Shown one piece after another: positions 37,075 to 44,153 of a stretch of 44,153 nt of DNA. The notes beneath the pieces were generated by a model, which saw only the letters and a list, made by a program, of their open reading frames with translations, was not told the DNA's origin and did not search any database. The position numbers and the translations under genes are program-made. How positions within the stretch are numbered: the stretch's first letter is position 1; each line of letters opens with the position of its first letter. Source of the DNA: a virus; IMG/VR virus record IMGVR_UViG_3300037245_002484, positions 1 through 44,153 of that record, one strand, 5' to 3'.

Positions 37075-38274
37075 TTATCTTCCCGTTACATCCATTCGCG
37101 GCACTATCGCCCTGACCGTACATGGCATCGGGCCTTCGCTCGTAATGATTATCGGATTCAAAGGGTCGAATCCGCCAGGCATACTCACAACAACTTCGCC
37201 GGTGAACAGCCCTGTTATTTCACTGCTGTTTGTCCACCGAATATCGCTAAAGTCTATCGAGTGTAAGTCGTTTTCATTCGAGCCGTACTTTGCGGCGCCG
37301 GTATCTAAGAACGAAACAACTAATTCATTGACGCGGGTGATACTTCCCATACTTGACCCGTCCTGCCCGCCTAAAACGATACGCATCGGTTGAAGAATAC
37401 TGTTTTTAATCAATCCTACCTGTGCTAATTCCACCGCTGTTGATATTGTTACCTCGCCGCTCGCATCGACAACTGCTGTCGGCGTATATGCCACGCCGTC
37501 GCCCAACACAGTTACGACTTCGCCTATCAAGTGAGTAAGCCCCGCTATGGTTGCAGAGGCGGGACTGTTTTCAACCGTTATGCCGGAATCGACAAAGAAG
37601 GCGTTCTCTATCGTTGTTAAAATCCTTGAAGCTAATTGCTCGATATAAATCGTGTCTGCGCCGTTAATCGTGCGTTTGACGGAAATCGTTATCGTATCTT
37701 CATCGGAAGCTGGTGAAACACATACCGATTGAACCTCTACGCTTGTCCCGCCGATAGGTTGCTCCGACCATGCAACAACGTCCTGTTCGCGGTCAATAAC
37801 CATAGCTAATAAATAGCCGCCTTCAAGCGTGGCCCACAAGATCGAGTCAGGGTTCTTCTGGTATGCGATTGAAGTGATACCGCCCACTGTGATATTCTCG
37901 GCTAATGAAGTCAAGTCAGGAGAAACATATCTTCTGTCTGCATCGCTAAAAGTCATCTCCCTTATTTTACGGCCTACAAAATCAACGAACAGAATAGACT
38001 CGTTTACTTTGACAGGCTGGATAGCCTTGCTACCATAATTTGATTGTTCCTTAACAGACCAGTTTGAAGGCGTTAAAGGTGTTTCGACTTCATTAGAACT
38101 GATCTTCCATTCGCCACCAGTTGTTCCGAAAACAATGTCATTCAAAGATTTTACCCATACAATCGTATCGGTTGTGGGAATAGACAATGAAAACGAATCG
38201 GCATCATTGACACCTTCCTCGTAGTTATCGTAGTCGTTTACGTTACTAAGCCAAACTCTTTGTTCTGTTGCCAT
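37075..38274 (-). CDS. Tail tubular protein B (nozzle), C-terminal part
   Basis: The 399-aa product is the C-terminal half of a gp12-like tail nozzle. It begins inside the family's RVWLSNVNDYDNY segment and has IVFGTTGGEWKI (residues 47-58), NYGSKAIQPV, ILFVDFVGRKIREM, and REQDVVAWSEQP (about 161-172), all family hallmarks. Homologues normally have these in one chain with the part encoded just upstream. Here a TAA separates the two in the same frame (TAA-ATT-ATG). The ribosome site is weak, so reinitiation after the upstream stop is likely. Confidence 0.75.
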   Translation of the reverse strand: MATEQRVWLSNVNDYDNYEEGVNDADSFSLSIPTTDTIVWVKSLNDIVFGTTGGEWKISSNEVETPLTPSNWSVKEQSNYGSKAIQPVKVNESILFVDFVGRKIREMTFSDADRRYVSPDLTSLAENITVGGITSIAYQKNPDSILWATLEGGYLLAMVIDREQDVVAWSEQPIGGTSVEVQSVCVSPASDEDTITISVKRTINGADTIYIEQLASRILTTIENAFFVDSGITVENSPASATIAGLTHLIGEVVTVLGDGVAYTPTAVVDASGEVTISTAVELAQVGLIKNSILQPMRIVLGGQDGSSMGSITRVNELVVSFLDTGAAKYGSNENDLHSIDFSDIRWTNSSEITGLFTGEVVVSMPGGFDPLNPIIITSEGPMPCTVRAIVPRMDVTGR

Positions 38275-38277
38275 AAT

Positions 38278-41200
38278 TTAATCCGGTAATATTTGCGATA
38301 CTATTGGAGATTCACCTGCATAAACACACCTGTTGCCGCGAGAGAAAGTTACCGAAGCCGGATAACCTCTTAACGGAGACCACGCCCCTTCGGCCCATCG
38401 CCTTGTCGCTATTGTGCTTGCCGGTAACTTTATGATTTCAACCGTAACATTGTTCTCATCGGTAACAGCTACAACTTTAACAATGCCTTCCTGGATAGGA
38501 TTATCGACAGTCAAGGTAGCACCAAAGCCCGTTGACATACCAGCATCGGCATTGAGGCGATAAAATACATTATCATCTTTTTCTGTAAAAGCCAAACTAT
38601 CATTTCTTGCACCGGAAGTAAGCCCTTCGAACGGCCTGAATTCTTCCCAGCCGGAACTATTCTGGTTTCTTTGGACTCGCCAGGTACCTTTCCATGTACC
38701 TGTGCTTACGAAACGCGCCGTCCCTTTTACTTCTATGGCCTTAGATGTTCCTGCGCCTGAAAGTGAAAGTTTCTTTAATAATCTTGGATGAACCAATTTG
38801 AACAACGCCCCGACGTGATCGGCGTCATCAAAAATCGCTCCGGTCGAAACCAACGTATCTGTTGCTCCGACAACAAGAATCTTGCCGTCGTCTGTGCCAT
38901 TGTCAATGACCTCGTTTACATAAATCGTAACGGTTGGGGCACCGTAGGTAGTGGCTTCGGTTGCATGGACAGTGAAGTTAGCGTCATTGCCTGTCGAACC
39001 ATACACAGCAAAAGGTTTGTTTGGTGGAAATAACGCCGATATATCTGTAGCACTTGTAATCGTGAATTTCCCCACACCCGCCGCCCCAGCCGTTGCAGTT
39101 GCTATTGTCAGACCGGAGATAGACATTTTGGCTGTGTCCTGAACGTCTGGGTCGATAAAGTCATTTCTTAAAAGGAACGGCCCCTTATTGAACTCTATAA
39201 CATCAAGCGAAAACTCTGTGGCCGATACTCTGGATAATTTTCTCTGAGCATACGATGGATGCGTGATCCACATAACATCGCCGACCTGCTCGACATGGAG
39301 TGAAAACAAGTCCGCTTGCAAATATGGCGCTACGACTTCGACATGACTACCATTGTCCATGAGGGCTTCGCCGTTGAAGAAAAATCTAATATACGAACCT
39401 CCGAACTCACACTCGTAAGCGATTGATGAAGAAAATATGAATGGTATCATTCTTACCATGAGTTCGTCTCCCAAAAGCCAATAAGTTTCCCAATCTACAC
39501 CTGTTATGGGAATCGTATCATCAGTTTCCACATGCTCTAATATGCTAACATATTCATTTTCATCCGTTCCAACAATAGTAACACCTACGCCGTAAACAGT
39601 ATCAAATATCGGGTAAATATCATCCTCTATAATATACCAGACAGGCGTTAAAAAATCCCAATCGTCAAAAGTCAGTTCCTGTTTCATTTCGGCGGTTATT
39701 TTGGGTATGCCTTTTCCGGTATCACTCTGGCCCGATGTAGTGGTGTCATAGTAACAGTCAGAGATTGTACTTCCAATATTTCGACCAGCAAAACCCCCCA
39801 AGAAAGTACCGACAGAAACCGCCCCAGTTGAATATGAATTAGTTATTGAAGTTAAGAAAGCAGTGCCTACAAAGCCCCCCGTTCTTCCGTTAGTGTTATT
39901 TCCAATAACATCGCCAGTAGCATAGCAATTATTTATAACGCCAGAGCCATAGCCAAGAAAGCCCCCAACAAAAGATTGTGTGTCTGTGGCAGAAACGTTT
40001 CCCGTCGCATAAGATGTTTCTATTGTTCCGGTGTCAATCTGGCCTACAAAGCCTCCCACTCTATGAAAATTACCCGAACTTGTTACTGCTACCTCACTTG
40101 AACATCCTTGTACGGTTGTGGTTGATGTTATATAGCCCACAAAACCACCGATCTGATGACCCCCATCTATGGTCCCGGTAACACTACAGTTTATAACCGT
40201 ACCACCGGCAATCTTACCCGCAAAACCACCACTACGAGCATTGGCAGTTATATCAACATCCACTATCTTTAAGTCATGTACATATCCACCAGAAGATATA
40301 ACATCAAAGACCCCTTGATCGCTCGATGCGGTATCTATTGTAATGTTCGATACGGTAAAATCTCTACCATCTACCTCTCCCGTAAAAAGACCGTCCCCAG
40401 AGTTTCCTATCGGCGTGTAACTTTCTCCAACCATATCAATATCGTTGATCAGATAATAACTCGCGGAAGGATTATCTTTTATCGCCTGAAACTCCGCCGG
40501 TGTGCTTACAGGTATTGCTGCGCTTGTTGTGAATTTCCAAATGTCCCCCGTGGTAGTGCCAAAAGCATTTCTCGCATCCACCCTCCAATAATAATCAGTG
40601 TCAATAGCAAGGTCGGCTGGCGGGGTAAAGATAAAAACATCCTCATCATCCACAACTTTGACTGTCGGGGGGTTTGCATCCTCAAAATAAACATCAAAAG
40701 AATCTGTGTGAGTATCGCCAGCAAGCCATCTTACTGGATTCTCTATCGGTTGGCCTGTTGCCTCATCTACAGGCGTTGGAGATATAGCCTTCAAAGGTTC
40801 GGGTTCAAAGCCGTAAACCCTGAACCCAAGGTCTTTATCGTCTGGAACTGAATTTCCAAAACCATCATCGTATGAATCCCAAGTGTCCCCCGAATCCAAA
40901 GAACGATAAGCCACGCCAGCATAAATTCCTCCTGAGTCCAAAAGCACCCTGGCCCCATGAGAAGCCTCCAATGATTTGTTCGTTCGCAACACAATGCAAT
41001 ACTTCGTTCCGGTAGTTAGAAAAATAGCCTCAGAACCCGTTCCGAAATTAAATCGAGAATAACCATCTGTCCCATCCCCTACGTCGGCAAAATTCAATGT
41101 CGCTGTTTTCAGTATTGAACCTGTTGGTTTACTGTTACCATCAGCGGCGTATATATCACAATGAATATAATTAGTAAAACCTTCTCCTGGGGAACTGGAA

Positions 41201-41370
41201 AGCCTCAATGAACATTCTATATAGTCCACTCTGAAAGAAGATGTCGTAGTGAAAGATTGTGAAAAATATAATATTTCAGTTATAAGGGCTTCCCTGCCTT
41301 CTGAAGCAGCTTCGAAGAAACTTAACTCAGACAAATCAAATACGTTACTATTTCTTAATGTAGAGGCCAT
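38278..41370 (-). CDS. Tail tubular protein B (nozzle), middle part with inserted surface domains
   Basis: The 1030-aa product has two parts. Residues about 20-188 resemble a jelly-roll-like anchor domain, 195-283 an Fn3-like domain (SPTPVDEATGQPIENPVRW, TDYYWRVDA, GDIWKFTT), and 375-545 about six GLUG repeats (GGFVG-type), a plan typical of planctomycete surface proteins. From about residue 635 the nozzle family resumes: VRMIPFIFSSS, SYIRFFFNGE, QVGDVMWITHPSYAQRKLSR, and finally GYPASVTFSRGNRCVYAGE, after which the chain stops at TAA. A GGTGA ribosome site precedes its ATG. The inserted domains may display host-binding surfaces on the tail. Confidence 0.75.
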   Translation of the reverse strand: MASTLRNSNVFDLSELSFFEAASEGREALITEILYFSQSFTTTSSFRVDYIECSLRLSSSPGEGFTNYIHCDIYAADGNSKPTGSILKTATLNFADVGDGTDGYSRFNFGTGSEAIFLTTGTKYCIVLRTNKSLEASHGARVLLDSGGIYAGVAYRSLDSGDTWDSYDDGFGNSVPDDKDLGFRVYGFEPEPLKAISPTPVDEATGQPIENPVRWLAGDTHTDSFDVYFEDANPPTVKVVDDEDVFIFTPPADLAIDTDYYWRVDARNAFGTTTGDIWKFTTSAAIPVSTPAEFQAIKDNPSASYYLINDIDMVGESYTPIGNSGDGLFTGEVDGRDFTVSNITIDTASSDQGVFDVISSGGYVHDLKIVDVDITANARSGGFAGKIAGGTVINCSVTGTIDGGHQIGGFVGYITSTTTVQGCSSEVAVTSSGNFHRVGGFVGQIDTGTIETSYATGNVSATDTQSFVGGFLGYGSGVINNCYATGDVIGNNTNGRTGGFVGTAFLTSITNSYSTGAVSVGTFLGGFAGRNIGSTISDCYYDTTTSGQSDTGKGIPKITAEMKQELTFDDWDFLTPVWYIIEDDIYPIFDTVYGVGVTIVGTDENEYVSILEHVETDDTIPITGVDWETYWLLGDELMVRMIPFIFSSSIAYECEFGGSYIRFFFNGEALMDNGSHVEVVAPYLQADLFSLHVEQVGDVMWITHPSYAQRKLSRVSATEFSLDVIEFNKGPFLLRNDFIDPDVQDTAKMSISGLTIATATAGAAGVGKFTITSATDISALFPPNKPFAVYGSTGNDANFTVHATEATTYGAPTVTIYVNEVIDNGTDDGKILVVGATDTLVSTGAIFDDADHVGALFKLVHPRLLKKLSLSGAGTSKAIEVKGTARFVSTGTWKGTWRVQRNQNSSGWEEFRPFEGLTSGARNDSLAFTEKDDNVFYRLNADAGMSTGFGATLTVDNPIQEGIVKVVAVTDENNVTVEIIKLPASTIATRRWAEGAWSPLRGYPASVTFSRGNRCVYAGESPIVSQILPD

Positions 41371-41384
41371 TAACTCACCAAATA

Positions 41385-41573
41385 TCAGACATCGTACACT
41401 TTGCTCTTATGGATAAATTTTGTACCCGACCTTCTTTCGGCAGTTCCGTATATCCGGGGGATATAGCCCGCTAATTGCAGACAGCCTGCATCTTGCTTTT
41501 CCACATCATCCCTGTTGAATATTTGCGGTGTCAATAAACCTGCGTTAGATTTTACAATAGGTACGTTTGGCAT
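41385..41573 (-). CDS. Tail tubular protein B (nozzle), N-terminal part
   Basis: The 62-aa product reads like the first 60 residues of gp12-like nozzle or stabilisation proteins: KSNAGLLTPQI (8-18), DAGCLQLAGYIP, then GTAERRSGTKFI (43-54). In homologues, the chain runs on into the RLIPF segment, which here lies inside the next ORF. The stop comes ten residues after RRSGTKFI, and the following ORF is in another frame with its own ATG. It is therefore a split N-terminus rather than a separate small gene. Confidence 0.65.
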   Translation of the reverse strand: MPNVPIVKSNAGLLTPQIFNRDDVEKQDAGCLQLAGYIPRIYGTAERRSGTKFIHKSKVYDV

Positions 41574-42058
41574 TATAAATTCCTCAAAACAGTTTCTTCT
41601 TTCGCAGGTTCGGTATCGTCCACATGAACAACTATCATTTGCTGTGCCACTTTAATAGCTTCAACATCATCGACAATGCCCGAAAGTTCGCCGCTTGATA
41701 CTGTAAACTCACCGGAACCGACAGGCTGACCTTTTGAAGTTACCGTATCATTTACCGTACTATCCAAATCCGCAACCCAATCTTCATCACTAAAAACCCT
41801 TTCGAGTTCCCACAGCACGGGTACTTCGGTCTCAAGATATACAACTACAGCATCTTCCCATGTAACAGTTTCGAGTCTGTGAACCTGAACCACATCGCCA
41901 TCTACGAGATCGGTTAAAGGTGTAGCCCTGTAATATCCTACATCACGGACTTCCGGCAACGGCTGGTCAGGAATTCCCCGCCCCACGCCGGATGGTTGGT
42001 AGGCGGTAAATACCAGGTCGAAGCCTGAGTGCCATGTAAATTTAACTTCATAATCCAT
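41573..42058 (-). CDS. 161-aa late protein
   Basis: No family is recognised. The product is acidic and looks all-beta, with Val/Thr/Glu-rich strands through its length (EVPVLWELERVF, VGSGEFTVSSGELSG). It overlaps the N-terminal nozzle gene by one base. Place and composition suggest a virion protein of the tail or neck. Confidence 0.55.
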   Translation of the reverse strand: MDYEVKFTWHSGFDLVFTAYQPSGVGRGIPDQPLPEVRDVGYYRATPLTDLVDGDVVQVHRLETVTWEDAVVVYLETEVPVLWELERVFSDEDWVADLDSTVNDTVTSKGQPVGSGEFTVSSGELSGIVDDVEAIKVAQQMIVVHVDDTEPAKEETVLRNL

Positions 42059-42063
42059 CTTGG

Positions 42064-42447
42064 CTAATAAAGAAATCCGAACAGATACAAGGTATTTCCA
42101 GCGGCGCCACTTTGGCTTGCTACGGTAGCTTCTATCACGGTAGCGGCTGCATAGGATTTGCTCTTTAACGGCGTTGTATTCGGAATCGGTTTGACAATCA
42201 CAGCGTCATACTGCGCATCCAGATTCGATAATATGTTAGACGCCAAAAAGTCGGTAGTGGCCCCGTTTTGCCCTATTGTTATTGTTGTCGTAGCGCCTGC
42301 ATCATCAGCAGCCACTATAACAGCATGGCTCAACACACATCTTTTCCCCGCTGGCACCGTGTATAAAGTCGTATCTGCATCAGCAGCCAACGATATGGTT
42401 GTTGTGCTTAATAACGCCACAGCCTTTTCTTTTAAGTCCACACTCAC
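42064..42447 (-). CDS. 127-aa beta-rich late protein
   Basis: The product has regular beta-strand alternation (TTISLAADADTTLYTVPAGK, then VLSHAVIVAADDAGATTTIT, and AGNTLYLFGFLY at the end), a plan shared with small phage virion proteins with jelly-roll-like domains. It may be distantly related to the 129-aa protein of the terminal repeat, which has a similar size and strand layout. A decoration or tail role is inferred. AAGGAG precedes the ATG. Confidence 0.6.
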   Translation of the reverse strand: MSVDLKEKAVALLSTTTISLAADADTTLYTVPAGKRCVLSHAVIVAADDAGATTTITIGQNGATTDFLASNILSNLDAQYDAVIVKPIPNTTPLKSKSYAAATVIEATVASQSGAAGNTLYLFGFLY

Positions 42448-42469
42448 TTTAGTCTCCTTTTTTTTGTAG

Positions 42470-42649
42470 TTACCCTAATGTCGTTTTCTTGCCGGTTCGA
42501 GGCGACAAAGCGCCCGTTAATAGCGTTTTACGGAAACCGCCCGCCCTTCTTGCCCTTTTGATAGCAGTCTCACCGGCTTGCGGCGCTTCGCCCGGTATCG
42601 CGGCGGGTGGCGGGGGTGGCGGCGGTTTTACTGCTTTTGGTTTACCCAT
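42470..42649 (-). CDS. 59-aa Pro-rich conserved mini-protein
   Basis: The ORF starts at the ATG 42647-42649 with AGGAG eight bases upstream. The product has a KPPPPPPPAA start, a basic middle (KRARRAGGFRKTLLTGAL) and ends TGKKTTLG. Small proteins with this RKTLLTG and GKKTLLG layout are common between tail tubular A and head genes of podoviruses. The role is unknown; association with the virion or the connector is likely. Confidence 0.65.
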   Translation of the reverse strand: MGKPKAVKPPPPPPPAAIPGEAPQAGETAIKRARRAGGFRKTLLTGALSPRTGKKTTLG

Positions 42650-42667
42650 TATATGTTTCTCCTGTAT

Positions 42668-43549
42668 TTAATTTCCATATCTTGCTAAGTCCCAATCGTC
42701 TCGGCCTGATACGTTTGTTTGCTGGGCCGCTACAAGCCTTGCCCGTGTCATAACAGCCCTCAAATCCTCTTTAATGTCGGCTTTCATTGGGTTTGTTTTC
42801 GTGCCGGCAAGTGGCGGGGTGAGTTTAAGTGCCGTTCTTAGAATCAGGACTTCCGTAAATAACGGCTTGAAATCATCGGGGTCTGTAACCAGCTTGACAT
42901 ACTTGACATGAAGGGTATCGTAATTGGTCAATATTCGTTGACCTTCCATTTCCCACCTGCACTCGGGACGTTCCGTGCCATCATCTTCCCAAACGCTTTT
43001 CAGGCGAAGGAAGTCGTTAGGAAGTTGATATTGATGTGTCCATTCAAAATCAGGAGTGATCCCGGTAACAGTAGGAAAGCCGGTACCGCAGACGGTTTGG
43101 TCGTCTGAATCATCGTACCAAACAACTTCATCCTCTCCATAAACTACTTCGACACCTTCCCACGTTACGGCAAAGATAGTGGCGTTGGTGATTGTCTCCC
43201 CGTCTGTGAAGTCTCCTGAAATATGAATTATCTCATATTCCGTTCCCGAAGTTACAGTCAGGATTTCGGCGGTTGTGCCCGAGGATATTCCGGTGATTGT
43301 ATCCCCGACAACCCAATTATCCGGCCCAGGCTCGGCGTCTAATAATATTGTGCTTATCTTGCCGAGTTCTTCCCGGTCGGTGGCAAACGGCCATTCATAA
43401 GATTCGAGCAAAGAATTGCGGGTCTGTTCGTAATGGCGGATAGCTGTAAGAGCCGGAAGTGTCGTCTGATCTGCGAAGGCTATCTGGCCTAAGCTAACTC
43501 TATCGTTCGCCTGGTTTACGATGACTAATTCGGCTTCTGTCAGACTCAT
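42668..43549 (-). CDS. Tail tubular protein A (T7 gp11-like) with inserted domain
   Basis: The 293-aa protein should form the ring below the portal. Family features are VNQANDRVSLGQI (residues 10-22), RNSLLESYEWPFATDR (45-60), then WTHQYQLPNDFLRLKSVW (170-187), LHVKYVKLVTDPDDFKPLF and a helical C-terminus. Between residues about 65 and 165 is an extra acidic beta domain (GDTITGISSGTTAEILTVTSG, GDFTDGETITNA) not found in T7 gp11. Length is about 100 residues more than T7's. The first 37 codons recur at the left end of the contig. Confidence 0.75.
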   Translation of the reverse strand: MSLTEAELVIVNQANDRVSLGQIAFADQTTLPALTAIRHYEQTRNSLLESYEWPFATDREELGKISTILLDAEPGPDNWVVGDTITGISSGTTAEILTVTSGTEYEIIHISGDFTDGETITNATIFAVTWEGVEVVYGEDEVVWYDDSDDQTVCGTGFPTVTGITPDFEWTHQYQLPNDFLRLKSVWEDDGTERPECRWEMEGQRILTNYDTLHVKYVKLVTDPDDFKPLFTEVLILRTALKLTPPLAGTKTNPMKADIKEDLRAVMTRARLVAAQQTNVSGRDDWDLARYGN

Positions 43550-43567
43550 GGTGTACCCCGTTTAATC

Positions 43568-43957
43568 TTAAGGCAATAAGTCCTGGCAGCTTTTACCGTG
43601 TGCCTCTATCCACATTGTTCCGCTGGCGGAGCTATCTATTGCAATGGAAAGGTTGGCAGTGCATTTTATACCCATTCCACGCGGGGCTTCCCAAGACCAA
43701 TATCCGGTATTCGCATCAAGAGGTATCGGGCCAAAGTGAACGGTCGTAACATCGTCTCCTGTCTCACCTGAACCGATTTCAATGTCCATTGCGGCATCGG
43801 TGCGGATTACAAGTTTTGTTATATAATGCGAATATCCTGATTCAGCCGCCAAGATTTCTTCGCCGTTGTTTACACCTGCCGATTGCAGAGAACGATAAAA
43901 GTCCTTGCCCGCCGTTGGAATTGTTTTCATGTTATACGTATTTGCAACAATAGGCAT
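43568..43957 (-). CDS. 129-aa putative virion protein, allele 2
   Basis: This version has the same length as allele 1 but differs by about 20 residues. Changes group at residues 21-34 and 50-68; one residue is deleted in a Gly/Asp-rich loop and a Pro is added at the end. The HFGPIPLDANTGYWSW core and the C-terminal AHGKSCQDLL are the same. Variable loops on a constant core fit a surface-exposed virion protein under diversifying selection. The start has AAAGGAG upstream. Confidence 0.75.
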   Translation of the reverse strand: MPIVANTYNMKTIPTAGKDFYRSLQSAGVNNGEEILAAESGYSHYITKLVIRTDAAMDIEIGSGETGDDVTTVHFGPIPLDANTGYWSWEAPRGMGIKCTANLSIAIDSSASGTMWIEAHGKSCQDLLP

Positions 43958-43969
43958 AATTTGGCTCCT

Positions 43970-44153
43970 TTAATCAATAAGATTTCCGTTCTCATCCCGT
44001 TGCCAGAGATTTAATTTTACTTCGCCGAACGCAACGGACGTTTGAATCTTAGTAGCGCGAAGCGGTTCGCCAGAGCGGGAACAATATCCCGCCCTGGCTG
44101 CACGCTTATTCGATTCATCAATCAAATCACTTCGACTGACATTTACAGGAACA
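43970..44153 (-). CDS. 68-aa conserved late protein, truncated second copy
   Basis: The last 61 codons of the 68-aa gene are present; the start is beyond the end of the contig. Most of the differences from the complete copy at 535-741 lie in its C-terminal part. The truncation is due to the sequence edge. Confidence 0.75.
   Translation of the reverse strand, partial: VPVNVSRSDLIDESNKRAARAGYCSRSGEPLRATKIQTSVAFGEVKLNLWQRDENGNLID

Larger units (their letters stand above)
43437..44153. repeat. Terminal near-repeat, right copy
   Basis: This is the partner of 1-718. The first 113 bases are identical to the left copy, then the copies diverge through the 129-aa gene, and the last 90 or so bases are identical again. 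On a circular map both copies occupy one locus. Confidence 0.9.

Noticed and set aside
38278-38280. Nozzle TAA as evidence of an alternative genetic code
   Set aside because: TAA is used as a normal stop at many other genes here, including the ones next to this junction.
1-44153. Terminal repeats as exact direct terminal repeats of the T7 type
   Set aside because: T7-type ends are identical copies. Here the core of the repeat differs at many positions, so a two-allele assembly overlap, or less likely a true duplication, fits better.
1-44153. Integration, lysogeny or CRISPR functions
   Set aside because: No integrase, excisionase, repressor of the CI type, attachment site or regularly spaced repeat array was found on reading both strands.

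Overview
The window looks like an essentially complete genome of a lytic, tailed phage with a short (podovirus, T7-like) virion, assembled as one contig of about 44 kb. The two ends overlap: bases 1-718 and 43437-44153 cover the same genes (5' end of the tail tubular A gene, a 129-aa gene, a 68-aa gene). They are identical at both outer edges but diverge inside the 129-aa gene. The simplest reading is a circular or circularly permuted map of about 43.4 kb in which two alleles of one locus were both assembled. No integrase, recombinase, lysogeny repressor, CRISPR array or insertion sequence was seen. Host-like domains (a type I dockerin in a lipoprotein; GLUG repeats, an Fn3-like domain and a jelly-roll-like domain in a tail protein) are typical of Planctomycetota cell-surface proteins, so a planctomycete host (Phycisphaerae/Sedimentisphaerales-like) is inferred, not proven.

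Layout. A divergent control region at 16.85-17.16 kb carries three copies of AAGTGTCC and promoter-like sequences. Rightward from it (17.16-26.6 kb) runs the early unit. It starts with small proteins of unknown function, each behind a Shine-Dalgarno sequence close to AAGGGGATT. A clamp-loader-like AAA+ ATPase follows, and then a recombination block (RecE-like nuclease, RecT with a zinc-ribbon tail, RusA resolvase) mixed with conserved phage proteins. There is one odd tRNA-like gene, a strong terminator, an initiator-type tRNA-fMet and a permuted-papain-like protein. Leftward from the control region (16.85 kb down to 1, continuing through the contig end from 43.5 kb to 26.66 kb) runs the late unit. 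In order it holds the terminase small subunit, a cytosine methyltransferase, about 7 kb of small accessory genes (exported lysozyme-like protein, ribbon-helix-helix protein, dockerin lipoprotein, zinc-ribbon mini-proteins), the terminase large subunit, portal, Bbp19-like protein, scaffold and major capsid protein. Then come virion proteins, tail tubular A, a tail nozzle (tubular B) spread over three ORFs, GNAT-like protein, the three ejection proteins, the tail fibre and four small genes. It ends at a leftward terminator at 26.6 kb that faces the end of the early unit.

How it works together. The phage encodes no recognisable DNA or RNA polymerase, so it must rely on host machinery, helped by its own recombination genes, an AAA+ ATPase and an initiator tRNA. 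The virion follows the T7 plan (portal, gp9/gp10-like, gp11, gp12, gp13-16, fibre) but both tail tube proteins carry inserted domains. The most unusual features are the split tail nozzle with adhesin-like domains, the dockerin-bearing lipoprotein with Asp-Pro-Asn-Cys repeats, the phage-borne initiator tRNA, and an AT-rich gene-free region at 9.3-9.6 kb with direct repeats and a near-perfect promoter that points against the surrounding genes.
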